Part shown: piece after piece, positions 7,322-15,301 of the stretch
Layout of the letters: every line of letters starts with the position of its first letter
Numbering within the stretch: the first letter of the stretch is position 1
From: an uncultured Brevundimonas sp.
Lineage (GTDB): Bacteria; Pseudomonadota; Alphaproteobacteria; Caulobacterales; Caulobacteraceae
Direction: 5' to 3'
Assembly: GCF_943913055.1 (NCBI RefSeq)
Contig: NZ_CALTWS010000039.1
Coordinates: 1-16,319, forward strand
Length of the DNA: 16,319 nucleotides
Translations under genes and position numbers: made by a program
Notes under the pieces: generated by a model
What the model saw: only the letters and a program-made list of their open reading frames with translations
Database searches by the model: none
What the model was told of the DNA's origin: nothing

Positions 7322-7939
7322 ATGTCCTCCGATTCGCATAGCTCCCGACCGCGCGGCCGCTCCGGCACGGAGGCCGCCATTGTCGAGGCGGCGCAGCGCC
7401 TGCTGCTGCGCGACGGCTGGTCCGCCCTGAATGTCCAGTCCCTGGCGGCGGAGGCCGGGTTCGATCGCAAGCTGATCTATCGCTATTTCGGGGGCGTCGA
7501 CGGCGTGGTCGCCCGCCTGGCCCGCGCACTGGATCTGTGGCTGGGCCAGACGCTGGCCGAGGCTCCGCCCAGCGCCGCCGCCACCTATCGCGATTTCGCG
7601 CGCGAGACGCTGAAGGCCTATCTGGCCGCCCTGCGCGCCAACCCTCTGATCCTGCGGCTGCTCGCCTGGGAGCTCAGCGCGGATACGCCCCAGTTGCGGG
7701 ACATGGAAAGAGCGCGTTCGGCTGTGGTGCAGGACTGGATGCGCGAGCGTCGTCCCCGGCTGCGCCTGCCGCCTCAGGGTGACGTCGTGGCCCTGAACGC
7801 GGTCTTGCTGGGCGCCGTCCAGCATCTGGCCCTGACCGGAGCCGGCCGGGGCCGGTTCGGAGGGCTGGAGCTGGACGCCGCCGGCTGGTCCCGCATCGAG
7901 GCCGCCATCGACCAGCTGACGGCCGCCTGGCCGGATTGA
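7322..7939 (+). CDS. TetR/AcrR family transcriptional regulator
   Basis: 205-residue one-component regulator. An N-terminal helix-turn-helix spans about residues 14-58: IVEAAQRLLLRDGWSALNV, then SLAAEAGFDRKLIYRYFGG, the classic TetR recognition-helix pattern ending in YRYF. The rest (60-205) is helical and should be the ligand and dimer domain; it is not recognisable to a ligand class. An in-frame TTG at 7304 preceded by AAGG would give 211 residues. The ATG at 7322 has the weaker ribosome site, so the true start is uncertain. The gene is divergent from the BLUF gene (about 190 bp apart) and just upstream of the thiC leader; the -35 box of the likely thiC promoter overlaps its stop codon. Targets are unknown; divergent placement makes the BLUF promoter one candidate. 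Confidence 0.88.
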   Translation: MSSDSHSSRPRGRSGTEAAIVEAAQRLLLRDGWSALNVQSLAAEAGFDRKLIYRYFGGVDGVVARLARALDLWLGQTLAEAPPSAAATYRDFARETLKAYLAALRANPLILRLLAWELSADTPQLRDMERARSAVVQDWMRERRPRLRLPPQGDVVALNAVLLGAVQHLALTGAGRGRFGGLELDAAGWSRIEAAIDQLTAAWPD

Positions 7940-7964
7940 ACCGCCCGCGCTTTGCGCCTATCGT
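7936..7964 (+). promoter_or_regulatory. Probable sigma-70-type promoter for the thiC leader
   Basis: TTGAAC at 7936-7941 and TATCGT at 7959-7964 are separated by 17 bp. Transcription would begin about 7970-7972, exactly at the 5' strand of the TPP riboswitch P1 helix. The -35 box overlaps the TGA stop (7937-7939) of the TetR gene. The match to consensus is moderate; the position is what supports it. Confidence 0.5.
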
Positions 7965-7970
7965 CGCGTC

Positions 7971-8065
7971 GTTCTCCGGGGGGCGGCATTCGAGCCGCTG
8001 AGATTGGCGTAGCCGCCTGACCCGTCGAACCTGATCCGGGTCATGCCGGCGAAGGGATGAGTAAC
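7971..8065 (+). ncRNA. TPP riboswitch (THI element)
   Basis: Contains the conserved thi-box blocks in order: GGGG before GCGGC, CTGAGATT (7998-8005), GAACCTGATC (8027-8036), and GGGTCATGCCGGCGAAGGGA. P1 can form between GTTCTC (7971-7976) and GAGTAAC (8059-8065) with one bulge, and P2 between GCGGC and GCCGC around 7983-7998. It binds thiamine pyrophosphate and lowers expression of downstream thiamine genes. It lies 73 bp upstream of the thiC start codon, the expected context. No oligo-T terminator follows, so control is probably at translation initiation. Confidence 0.95.
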
Positions 8066-8109
8066 ACGCGGTCCACGGCCCCTCGCCACAGGACCCCGCG
8101 CCCGACGTC

Positions 8110-8138
8110 GGCGGAGCCCTCTTGCACCAGAGGCCGCC
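8110..8138 (+). promoter_or_regulatory. Hairpin masking the thiC ribosome-binding site
   Basis: GGCGG (8110-8114) pairs with CCGCC (8134-8138) and CCTCT (8118-8122) with AGAGG (8129-8133), leaving a 3-nt bulge and a 6-nt loop. The right arm contains the AGAGG Shine-Dalgarno and abuts the ATG at 8139. This would occlude the ribosome site and is a natural expression platform for the upstream riboswitch. How the aptamer is coupled to it is inferred. Confidence 0.6.
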
Positions 8139-10043
<1,905 letters not shown>

Positions 10044-10056
10044 ACGGCAAGAAAAA

Positions 10057-10085
10057 GGGGCGGGCCCTAAGGACCCGCCCCTCGA
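10057..10085 (-). terminator. Bidirectional intrinsic terminator between thiC and the AIPR-like gene
   Basis: GGGGCGGG (10057-10064) pairs with CCCGCCCC (10074-10081), extended inward by CC/GG with one bulged A and a CTAA loop. Read on the minus strand the hairpin is followed by TTTTTC, a good intrinsic terminator for the AIPR-like gene. Read on the plus strand it is followed only by TCGATTT, weaker but positioned 13 bp after the thiC stop. Confidence 0.8.
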
Positions 10086-10110
10086 TTTCCAGCCCTGATT
10101 TGGGCGCGGA

Positions 10111-11505
10111 TCAGAGTACCCGGTAGTAGCTCGCGGCCTGCTTGTGGCTGGACGGGCTCTTCGCCAGACGCTGGGGATCCCAGTCGTAGGCATCGAGTTG
10201 GCCGTCAAATAGCGGCGCGGCCTTTTCAAGCTTCTCCATAACCGCCTTGTCGATGTCATCGGTGGCCCAGACGACTTCATCGTCCTCGATCTTCATGAGG
10301 GCCGACAGAGCAGTCACGAAGGGGATGATCAACGCGTCAGGATACTTCCACTTCATGTCCTTCGACGAGCGCTGGAAGAAGGGAGTCAAGGGACGGATCC
10401 CGGTATATCCGGAAGCGTCCTTACCCTCGGCTTTCAGCTCCTTCAGCTTCTCCGGATCGTACATCTTGACGACGCTCCGCCGCCCGAACCGATGGGTTCC
10501 GTCGTTGTAGAACCGGGGAAACTTTTCGTAGATCAGATCGTAAAGCCGCGGCAGATCGCCCGTAATGAACAGGCAGGATTCGACGGTCGCGTGCTTCAGT
10601 TCCCGGGTTTGCCCGGCTTGGCCACCGATCGGTTCGGTGACTTCGTTGTGCGCCATCAGCGTTTTGAACTTCTCGGAACACTCCCCCTTGTTGCGATAGA
10701 TGTTCTGGGGAAGCACCGAGATATCCATAGGCAGGAGTTTATGCTCGTTCGCGAAGTTCAGCGGGATCCAGGCCAGAGCGACGATGTCCCGGACCGGAAT
10801 GGGCTTCGCTTCAGGCTGCTCGACCACTCCCGGCTTCCATTCCACCCGGTGGCTGAGTTCTTCCGGAAGCGCGTCCTTCAACACGTCGTAAAAGCCGAGC
10901 TTGTTTTGGAACGCCTCCGTCTTGACTTCAGTATTCGCGTTTCGGGCCTGCGAGATATCGAAGGCTGCGCGATCGAAAGCTTCCTGATCGGCTTCGCTGG
11001 AGGAACCGGGATAGAGAAGCTCGACGGACACGAGATCCTCAGGGTCGAACTCCAGTCCCTCAATTTCCTTCCGGTTTTCGGCCCAAACGTGGTCGAGTTG
11101 CTCCCAGGTCTTGATCCGGGCGACTTCCCTCTCCCCGAGAACTTGAGACAGGACGAAAAGGCCGATGGCGAAAAGGTTGTGACCGCCGTCCAAGACCCCG
11201 TCCACGAACTCCTTTTCGAAGGTGACGCGGAACCGGTTACGCTGAAGTTCCTCTACCCGATGAGAGGAGATCAACAGTCCCTTGGACTTGAACCGCAACA
11301 GCTCCGGGCTGTCGTTCATAGTGCCCAGAATACCTTCGATGATGGCATTGCGCTTTGCGCTGCGGGGATTGGGGGCCAAAGCTTTGCTGTCAAAGATCGG
11401 CAGCAGTTGGCCAATGTTCACGAACCCCACCGCACGGCGAATAGAGCTCTCATCTCCGCTCGGTTGGACCGAAACGTGGGTGAACTTCACAATGAAGGTA
11501 GACAT
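10111..11505 (-). CDS. AIPR-like protein (abortive infection phage resistance family), putative defence gene
   Basis: 464 residues, soluble, no signal peptide. I assign it tentatively to the AIPR family from the order of three motifs: FKSKGLLIS (72-80, the 'N-G-[IL]-I' strand), VDGVLDGGHNLFAI (101-114, at the place of the family's NGxQT/DGQHR-like motif) and ISQARNANTEVKTEAFQ (184-200, resembling the N-x-Q/x-V-K segment). The C-terminal half is not recognised. Family members have been linked to phage abortive infection, but the activity of this one is unknown. The start ATG at 11505 follows AAAGGGAC; a longer reading from 11565 lacks support. A 120-bp sample is about 56% GC against 71% in thiC, suggesting horizontal transfer. 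It is divergent from a small HTH gene, which may be its regulator, and ends in a U-tract terminator. Confidence 0.6.
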   Translation of the reverse strand: MSTFIVKFTHVSVQPSGDESSIRRAVGFVNIGQLLPIFDSKALAPNPRSAKRNAIIEGILGTMNDSPELLRFKSKGLLISSHRVEELQRNRFRVTFEKEFVDGVLDGGHNLFAIGLFVLSQVLGEREVARIKTWEQLDHVWAENRKEIEGLEFDPEDLVSVELLYPGSSSEADQEAFDRAAFDISQARNANTEVKTEAFQNKLGFYDVLKDALPEELSHRVEWKPGVVEQPEAKPIPVRDIVALAWIPLNFANEHKLLPMDISVLPQNIYRNKGECSEKFKTLMAHNEVTEPIGGQAGQTRELKHATVESCLFITGDLPRLYDLIYEKFPRFYNDGTHRFGRRSVVKMYDPEKLKELKAEGKDASGYTGIRPLTPFFQRSSKDMKWKYPDALIIPFVTALSALMKIEDDEVVWATDDIDKAVMEKLEKAAPLFDGQLDAYDWDPQRLAKSPSSHKQAASYYRVL

Positions 11506-11513
11506 AAAAAGTC

Positions 11514-11532
11514 CCTTTCGACTTTCGAAAGG
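11514..11532. promoter_or_regulatory. Inverted repeat CCTTTCG-N5-CGAAAGG upstream of the AIPR-like gene
   Basis: Arms 11514-11520 and 11526-11532 are perfect 7-bp inverted repeats around ACTTT. The site also contains the 10-bp palindrome CTTTCGAAAG (11522-11531). It overlaps the ribosome-binding region of the minus-strand gene starting at 11505, so it could be an operator or a leader hairpin that hides the AAAGGGA site. Confidence 0.35.
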
Positions 11533-11593
11533 AACAAGCGTCGCTCGAAAAACGGCGAGCAGCACCGATCATGGCGCTATTCAGTCTTCGACC

Positions 11594-11612
11594 GAAACCT
11601 GCTCCAGGTTTC
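11594..11612. promoter_or_regulatory. Perfect inverted repeat GAAACCTG-CTC-CAGGTTTC
   Basis: Two 8-bp arms (11594-11601 and 11605-11612) around CTC in the divergent intergenic region. On the minus strand the right arm continues as TTGAAA, which could be a -35 element for the AIPR-like gene, though no convincing -10 box sits 16-18 bp downstream. A dimeric regulator site is the likeliest reading. Confidence 0.4.
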
Positions 11613-11791
11613 AATGTGGGACCTTGCGGCCCCGGTTCCGCGGCTTCTCAGCACGCGTGTCAACGATCGGCGTTCTCGCGGGTGCTGTCAAGGTCAGATC
11701 TCATCTCGGCCGATATGACGCGGAAAATGCCGCAAATGCACCGGATCCAAGGCCTTTAGGTATGGTGCCTATGAAAAGCCTTGCGCCTTGC

Positions 11792-11808
11792 CCTTAGTCT
11801 AGCTAAGG
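11792..11808. promoter_or_regulatory. Inverted repeat CCTTAG-TCTAG-CTAAGG upstream of the small HTH gene
   Basis: 6-bp perfect arms with a 5-bp spacer, 37 bp before the ATG of the HTH gene. A TATAAC box at 11820-11825 is a possible -10 element, so the repeat would cover the -35 region, a usual repressor position. The -35 sequence itself is poor. Autoregulation by the HTH protein is inference. Confidence 0.35.
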
Positions 11809-11845
11809 AGGGTCTTGCCTATAACCTGCTTAAGGATAAACAGAC

Positions 11846-12202
11846 ATGACCGCTTCCATCCCGGCACAACCGGGCACCGAGATGCGCGCCGCCGTTGATC
11901 ACCTCCTCGATGGTATCGAGAAGATTCGGGGGGGACTGATGATGCTTCGGGACCATCTCACTGCACCGGAGAATGATGCGGGCGAGTTTGATCCGAAGGA
12001 CGCTCGTAACAAGTATGAAATCGGAGGCTTGGAAAAGCTCACGCCCCGCGGTGTCGAGATCTGCTATCGGCTTTTCGATAGGGGGCTCTCCCGGTACGCG
12101 GTCGCCCAATCCTTGGACATAAGCTTCGGCGCGGCGACCCACCGGTACGCTGCTTGGAAGAAGGCGGGCGGTCGTGATCGGGAGAAACAGCCGCTCAACT
12201 AG
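11846..12202 (+). CDS. Small helix-turn-helix protein of unknown family
   Basis: 118 residues. Residues 64-108 (LTPRGVEICYRLFDRGLSRY, then AVAQSLDISFGAATHRYAAW) read as a homeodomain-like or sigma-region-4-like helix-turn-helix, with AVAQSLDIS as the first HTH helix and GAATHRYAAWKKAG as the recognition helix. The N-terminal 40 residues (AAVDHLLDGIEKIRGGLMML) are amphipathic helix and may dimerise. An AAGGA lies about 9 bp before the ATG. A 60-bp sample is about 57% GC, like the divergent AIPR-like gene and unlike the flanks. I do not recognise the family; a DNA-binding regulator of this locus is the plausible role. Its last bases overlap a decayed DsbA-like fragment on the opposite strand. 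Confidence 0.6.
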   Translation: MTASIPAQPGTEMRAAVDHLLDGIEKIRGGLMMLRDHLTAPENDAGEFDPKDARNKYEIGGLEKLTPRGVEICYRLFDRGLSRYAVAQSLDISFGAATHRYAAWKKAGGRDREKQPLN

Positions 12203-12284
12203 CCGGCTGCCCGCCGCAGATCAGCCCTTCCCCGTCCACCACCACCGCCGGCACGCCGTTGATCACGCGCGAGACCCACAGCGC
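12195..12284 (-). pseudogene. C-terminal remnant of a second FrnE/DsbA-like gene
   Basis: The minus strand reads 29 codons plus a TGA stop, ending in VPAVVVDGEGLICGGQPAS. It matches residues about 180-208 of the intact DsbA-family protein encoded at 12994-13656 (LWRARG.., VPAVVIEGQYLISGGQPA), including the cis-Pro VPAVV motif. An in-frame TAG at 12285-12287 and loss of similarity beyond it show that the rest is gone; no CPWC region is near. By-eye nucleotide identity with the intact gene over 84 bp is about 53/84, so it is an old paralogue remnant, not a recent copy. It sits at the edge of the low-GC block. Confidence 0.65.
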
Positions 12285-12361
12285 CTAAGCCGCACCCCTA
12301 CGACCGATCCTGACGTAGCCGCATGTTAGCCCTGCCCACCTTCGCAACGGGAGGCAGGCAG

Positions 12362-12829
12362 ATGGCAGACGGATCACCCACGCTGTACGGCAAGGGGCGC
12401 AGTGCGCCGGATGAGGTCTGGGGGCGGGTGCGGGAGGACTATCTGTCGGGCCTGCCGGGGATCGAGGTCTGTCGGCGGCACGGGGTGGGGCTGACGGCCA
12501 TGCGCAACCGCGCGGCGCGCGAGGGCTGGCGGCGCACGGACCAGCCCTGGACCCCGCCCAACACCCTGGACCCCGATGACGAGGGGGTGTTGCTGGAGCA
12601 CGAGATCGACGGCGACCTGGACCGGGTCGAGCTGCGCCAGCTGTCCTTCGTCGCCTGGCGCCGCATGCAGCGCGCCGTCCTGCGCGGCCAGGCGGCAGAG
12701 GCCCTGCGCTGGCGCCGCGTCCGCCTCATCCTCGACGCCGAGGCGGTCGAGGAAGATCAGGCGATGGAGCAGGAACAACGCCGCTGGGACTACCTGCACT
12801 CACCCGTCGAAGTGGACCGAGTGGACTGA
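12362..12829 (+). CDS. Hypothetical protein with N-terminal helix-turn-helix
   Basis: 155 residues, GC-rich like the core genome. Residues about 20-57 (WGRVREDYLSGLPGIEVCRR, then HGVGLTAMRNRAAREGW) look like the HTH found at the N-terminus of small terminase-like or resolvase-like proteins, with the R-x-x-REGW ending common in such domains. The C-terminal half (93-150) is highly charged, rich in Arg, Glu and Gln, and probably helical. The ATG at 12362 is preceded by GGGAGG at good spacing; an earlier ATG at 12323 has less support. No terminase large subunit or other phage gene is near, so a phage origin is not supported. The coding end carries a 9-bp tandem repeat. Function unknown. Confidence 0.65.
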   Translation: MADGSPTLYGKGRSAPDEVWGRVREDYLSGLPGIEVCRRHGVGLTAMRNRAAREGWRRTDQPWTPPNTLDPDDEGVLLEHEIDGDLDRVELRQLSFVAWRRMQRAVLRGQAAEALRWRRVRLILDAEAVEEDQAMEQEQRRWDYLHSPVEVDRVD

Positions 12830-12838
12830 GTGGACTCT
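12812..12838 (+). repeat. Three tandem copies of a 9-bp GTGGACnnn unit
   Basis: GTGGACCGA, GTGGACTGA and GTGGACTCT run head to tail across the 3' end of the preceding gene. The stop TGA (12827-12829) falls in the second copy, so a change in copy number could move the stop only by whole codons. Confidence 0.7.
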
Positions 12839-12847
12839 GTTTTCAAT

Positions 12848-12993
12848 CCTTCTCCCCTCCGGGGGAGAAGGTGGGCCGGAGGCCCGGATGAGGGGATGCC
12901 GGCCGCGCGCTCATCGTCGGACGGTCTGCGAGTTTACACAGCCCCCTCATCCGACCCGCTTCGCGCGTCACCTTCTCCCCCGAGGGGAGAAGG
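12848..12993. repeat. 146-bp nested palindromic intergenic repeat
   Basis: Two terminal hairpins, CCTTCTCCCC/GGGGAGAAGG at 12848-12871 and again at 12971-12993, flank a larger imperfect palindrome (GGATGAGGGG near 12886-12895 against CCCCTCATCC near 12943-12952). It fills the gap between two convergent genes and ends directly at the stop codon of the DsbA-family gene. It resembles the REP-like elements common in caulobacterial genomes. It may help terminate transcription, though no T-tract is present. Confidence 0.75.
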
Positions 12994-13656
12994 CTATGCC
13001 GCCGCCACCTTGCGCAGCGCCTCGGCGAAGACCTCGGCCGGTTGGCCGCCACTTATCAGATACTGGCCCTCGATGACGACGGCGGGGACGGCGGAGATGC
13101 CGCGGGCGCGCCACAGGGTCTGGGCGGCGCGGACCTCGGGCGCATACAGGTCGTCGGACAGGACCTCGACCGCGCGGGCCCGGTCCAGGCCGGCGGCCGC
13201 GGCGGCGTCGGCCAGCACGTCCGGATCGGTCAGGGACCGGTTGTCGGTGAAGTGGGTGCGGAACAGGGCCTCCTTCAGTGCGCGCTGGGCCGACGCCCCG
13301 CCCGTCTCGTGCGCCCAGTGCAGCAGGCGGTGGGCGTCGAAGGTGTTCCAGATGCGGCTGTCGGGCCCCATGCGCATCTCGAATCCCGGCCAGGCGTCCT
13401 CGGCCCGCTCGGTGATCATGGCGCGGTTGGCGGCGGACTGTTCGGGGGTGGAGCCGTATTTGCGGGCGATATGCTCGCCGATGTTTTCACCCTCCGGGGC
13501 CATGCCGGGGTTCAGCTCGAACGGCTGGAAGGTGACGGTCGCCTCTATCCCCTCGGCCCTGACGGTGGCCAGCGCCTGTTCCAGCCCGCCCAGGCCGACC
13601 ACGCACCAGGGACAGACCACGTCGGAGACGAAGTCGATGGTCAGGGTGCGGGTCAT
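12994..13656 (-). CDS. DsbA family oxidoreductase, FrnE-like
   Basis: 220-residue thioredoxin-fold protein of the FrnE/2-hydroxychromene isomerase-like DsbA group. The redox motif CPWC is Cys15-Cys18 in FVSDVVCPWCVVG, the helical insert follows, and the cis-proline is Pro191 in AVPAVVIEGQYLISGGQ. No signal peptide is visible, so it is cytoplasmic, as usual for FrnE proteins, and may act as a thiol oxidoreductase or isomerase in stress. The ATG at 13656 overlaps the TGA of the upstream DUF427 gene by 4 bp (ATGA), so they are coupled. A hairpin lies immediately after the stop. The substrate is unknown. Confidence 0.9.
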   Translation of the reverse strand: MTRTLTIDFVSDVVCPWCVVGLGGLEQALATVRAEGIEATVTFQPFELNPGMAPEGENIGEHIARKYGSTPEQSAANRAMITERAEDAWPGFEMRMGPDSRIWNTFDAHRLLHWAHETGGASAQRALKEALFRTHFTDNRSLTDPDVLADAAAAAGLDRARAVEVLSDDLYAPEVRAAQTLWRARGISAVPAVVIEGQYLISGGQPAEVFAEALRKVAAA

Positions 13657-13934
13657 GCGACGGTGACGCCCTTCCAGAAGGCGATGCGGCCCTTGATCTC
13701 CTTCGCCGCATCCTTGGGCTCAGGATAGTACCACGCCGCGTCGCGGTTCTCCTGACCGTCCACAACGACGGTGTGATAGGAGGCCGTGCCCTTCCAGGGG
13801 CAGACGGTGGTGGTGTCGCTGGGTTTCAGGACGCCCTCGGTGACCGCGTCCGCCGGGAAATAGTGGTTGCCCTCGACCACCACGGTGTCGTCGCTCTGGG
13901 CTATCACCGTGCCGTTCCATGTCGCCTGAACCAT
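13653..13934 (-). CDS. DUF427 domain-containing protein
   Basis: 93 residues, the full length of the DUF427 domain. Recognised from ATWNGTVIAQSDDTVVVEGN near the start, CPWKGTASYHTVVVDG (45-60) in the middle and AAWYYPEPKDAAKEIKGRIAFWKGV at the end. This is a small beta-rich cytoplasmic protein of unknown biochemical function. The ATG is preceded by AGGAGAC. It is the first gene of a two-gene operon with the FrnE-like protein (4-bp ATGA overlap), which hints at a shared redox or stress role. It is transcribed away from the acyl-CoA dehydrogenase genes. Confidence 0.93.
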   Translation of the reverse strand: MVQATWNGTVIAQSDDTVVVEGNHYFPADAVTEGVLKPSDTTTVCPWKGTASYHTVVVDGQENRDAAWYYPEPKDAAKEIKGRIAFWKGVTVA

Positions 13935-14028
13935 CGTCGTCTCCTGTGGGGGGTGAGTCCGGATATGGGGTGGGAGCGGGCGCGTGAAAGGGTGCGGCGG
14001 CGAGCCCCCTCCACCGCTTCACGGTCCC

Positions 14029-14049
14029 CCTCCCCCATGAGGGGGGAGG
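14029..14049. repeat. GC-rich hairpin CCTCCCCC-N5-GGGGGAGG
   Basis: An 8-bp perfect inverted repeat around ATGAG in the 178-bp divergent region between the DUF427 gene and the first acyl-CoA dehydrogenase gene. It resembles a degenerate relative of the CCTTCTCCCC hairpins at 12848-12993. No promoter could be assigned confidently in the rest of this region. Confidence 0.55.
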
Positions 14050-14112
14050 AATGGCTTCCGTTGTCAAAAAGGACCGGCTAACGTCCTCGCTCTGGAAGAA
14101 TGCGAGGCCGTC

Positions 14113-15297
14113 ATGTCCGATCTGGAAACCTTCCGCGCCGAGACGCGCGCCTGGCTGGAGGCCCACTGCCCCGCCGAATGCCGGGGGCCGCTGGAACACG
14201 AAGAGGACCGGGTCTGGGGCGGGCGCAACCCCACCTTCAAGACGCCCGCGCACAAGCGCTGGATGGAGGTCATGGGCGCGCGCGGCTGGACCGCGCCGGA
14301 ATGGCCGACGGAATATGGCGGCGGGGGGCTGAGCCGCGAGGAGGCCAAGGTTCTGGCCAGCGAAATGCGCCGCATCGACGCCCAGATGCCGCTGTCGTCC
14401 TTCGGCATCTGGATGCTGGGCCCGGCCCTGCTGCAGTTCGGCACCGAGGAGCAGAAGAAGCGCTTCCTGCCCGAGATCGTGCGCGGCGAGATCCGCTGGT
14501 GCCAGGGCTATTCGGAACCGGGCGCCGGCTCGGACCTGGCGTCTATCCAGACCAAGGCCGAGGATCGCGGCGACCACTGGATCGTCAATGGCCAGAAGGT
14601 CTGGACCAGCTATGCCGACAAGGCCGACTGGATCTTCTGTCTGGTGCGGACCGATCCGGACGCGCCCAAGCATCTGGGGATTTCCTTCGTCCTGTTCGAC
14701 ATGGCCAGCCCCGGCGTCTCGACCCGGCCCATCGTCCTGATCAGCGGCAAGAGCCCGTTTTGCGAGACCTTCTTCGACGATGTGCGGGTGGAGAAGGAGA
14801 ACCTGGTCGGCGAACTGAACCGCGGCTGGGACGTGGCCAAGGCGCTCCTGGCGCACGAGCGGACGATGATCGGAGCCATGGGCAGCCTGGGGGCGGGCCG
14901 TCCGCTCGGACAGGTCGCGGGCGACAGCGTCGGGCTGGACGACGACGGGCGTCTGGACGACCCGATCCTCCGCGCACGGATCGCCGATCTGGACGTCGAC
15001 ATGGCCGCCTTCAACCTGTCGATGGAAAGGGTGGGGGATCAGGTCAAGGCGCGTCAGGCGCACCCCGCCATCGCCTCGATGCTGAAATACTATGGCTCGG
15101 AGCTGAACAAGCGGCGGCACGAGCTGATCATGGCCTCGGGCGGTTCGGACGCGCTGGAGTGGGAGGGGGAGCGGTCGCGCAACGGCACCGCCGCCCGCGA
15201 CTGGCTGCGGACCAAGGCCAACTCCATCGAGGGGGGCACCAGCGAGGTCCAGCTGAACATCATCGCCAAACACCTGCTGCAACTGCCGGGAGCCTGA
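14113..15297 (+). CDS. Acyl-CoA dehydrogenase family protein (first of a pair)
   Basis: FAD-dependent enzyme that introduces a 2,3-double bond in an acyl-CoA and passes electrons to ETF. The 394 residues are the normal length. The N-terminal helical domain contains PEWPTEYGGGGLS. The beta-domain contains WCQGYSEPGAGSDLAS (FAD/substrate loop) and NGQKVWTSYADKADW. The C-terminal helical domain ends in NSIEGGTSEVQLNIIAKHLL, where Glu373 lies at the MCAD-type catalytic-base position. The ATG at 14113 follows GAGG. The next acyl-CoA dehydrogenase gene starts 4 bp after the stop. Such adjacent unequal pairs are known from pimeloyl-CoA and steroid side-chain dehydrogenases, so a heteromeric complex is likely. 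The acyl substrate cannot be told from the sequence. Confidence 0.92.
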   Translation: MSDLETFRAETRAWLEAHCPAECRGPLEHEEDRVWGGRNPTFKTPAHKRWMEVMGARGWTAPEWPTEYGGGGLSREEAKVLASEMRRIDAQMPLSSFGIWMLGPALLQFGTEEQKKRFLPEIVRGEIRWCQGYSEPGAGSDLASIQTKAEDRGDHWIVNGQKVWTSYADKADWIFCLVRTDPDAPKHLGISFVLFDMASPGVSTRPIVLISGKSPFCETFFDDVRVEKENLVGELNRGWDVAKALLAHERTMIGAMGSLGAGRPLGQVAGDSVGLDDDGRLDDPILRARIADLDVDMAAFNLSMERVGDQVKARQAHPAIASMLKYYGSELNKRRHELIMASGGSDALEWEGERSRNGTAARDWLRTKANSIEGGTSEVQLNIIAKHLLQLPGA

Positions 15298-15301
15298 GAC
15301 C

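Noticed and set aside
10492..11718. 408-codon open frame antisense to the AIPR-like gene
   Set aside because: The minus-strand reading has a ribosome site, family-like motifs and a U-tract terminator; the plus-strand reading has none of these.
11571..11759. 62-codon open frame in the divergent intergenic region
   Set aside because: It overlaps the inverted repeat at 11594-11612, lacks a convincing ribosome site and has no recognisable features; probably chance.
12362..12829. Phage terminase small subunit interpretation of the HTH hypothetical gene
   Set aside because: Only a generic HTH and REGW-like ending support it; no phage structural, terminase large subunit or integrase gene is nearby.
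14061..14084. Possible promoter TTGTCA ... GCTAACGT upstream of the first acyl-CoA dehydrogenase gene
   Set aside because: It resembles a caulobacterial housekeeping promoter, but the 12-bp gap to the -10 hexamer is too short and the -10 match is partial.
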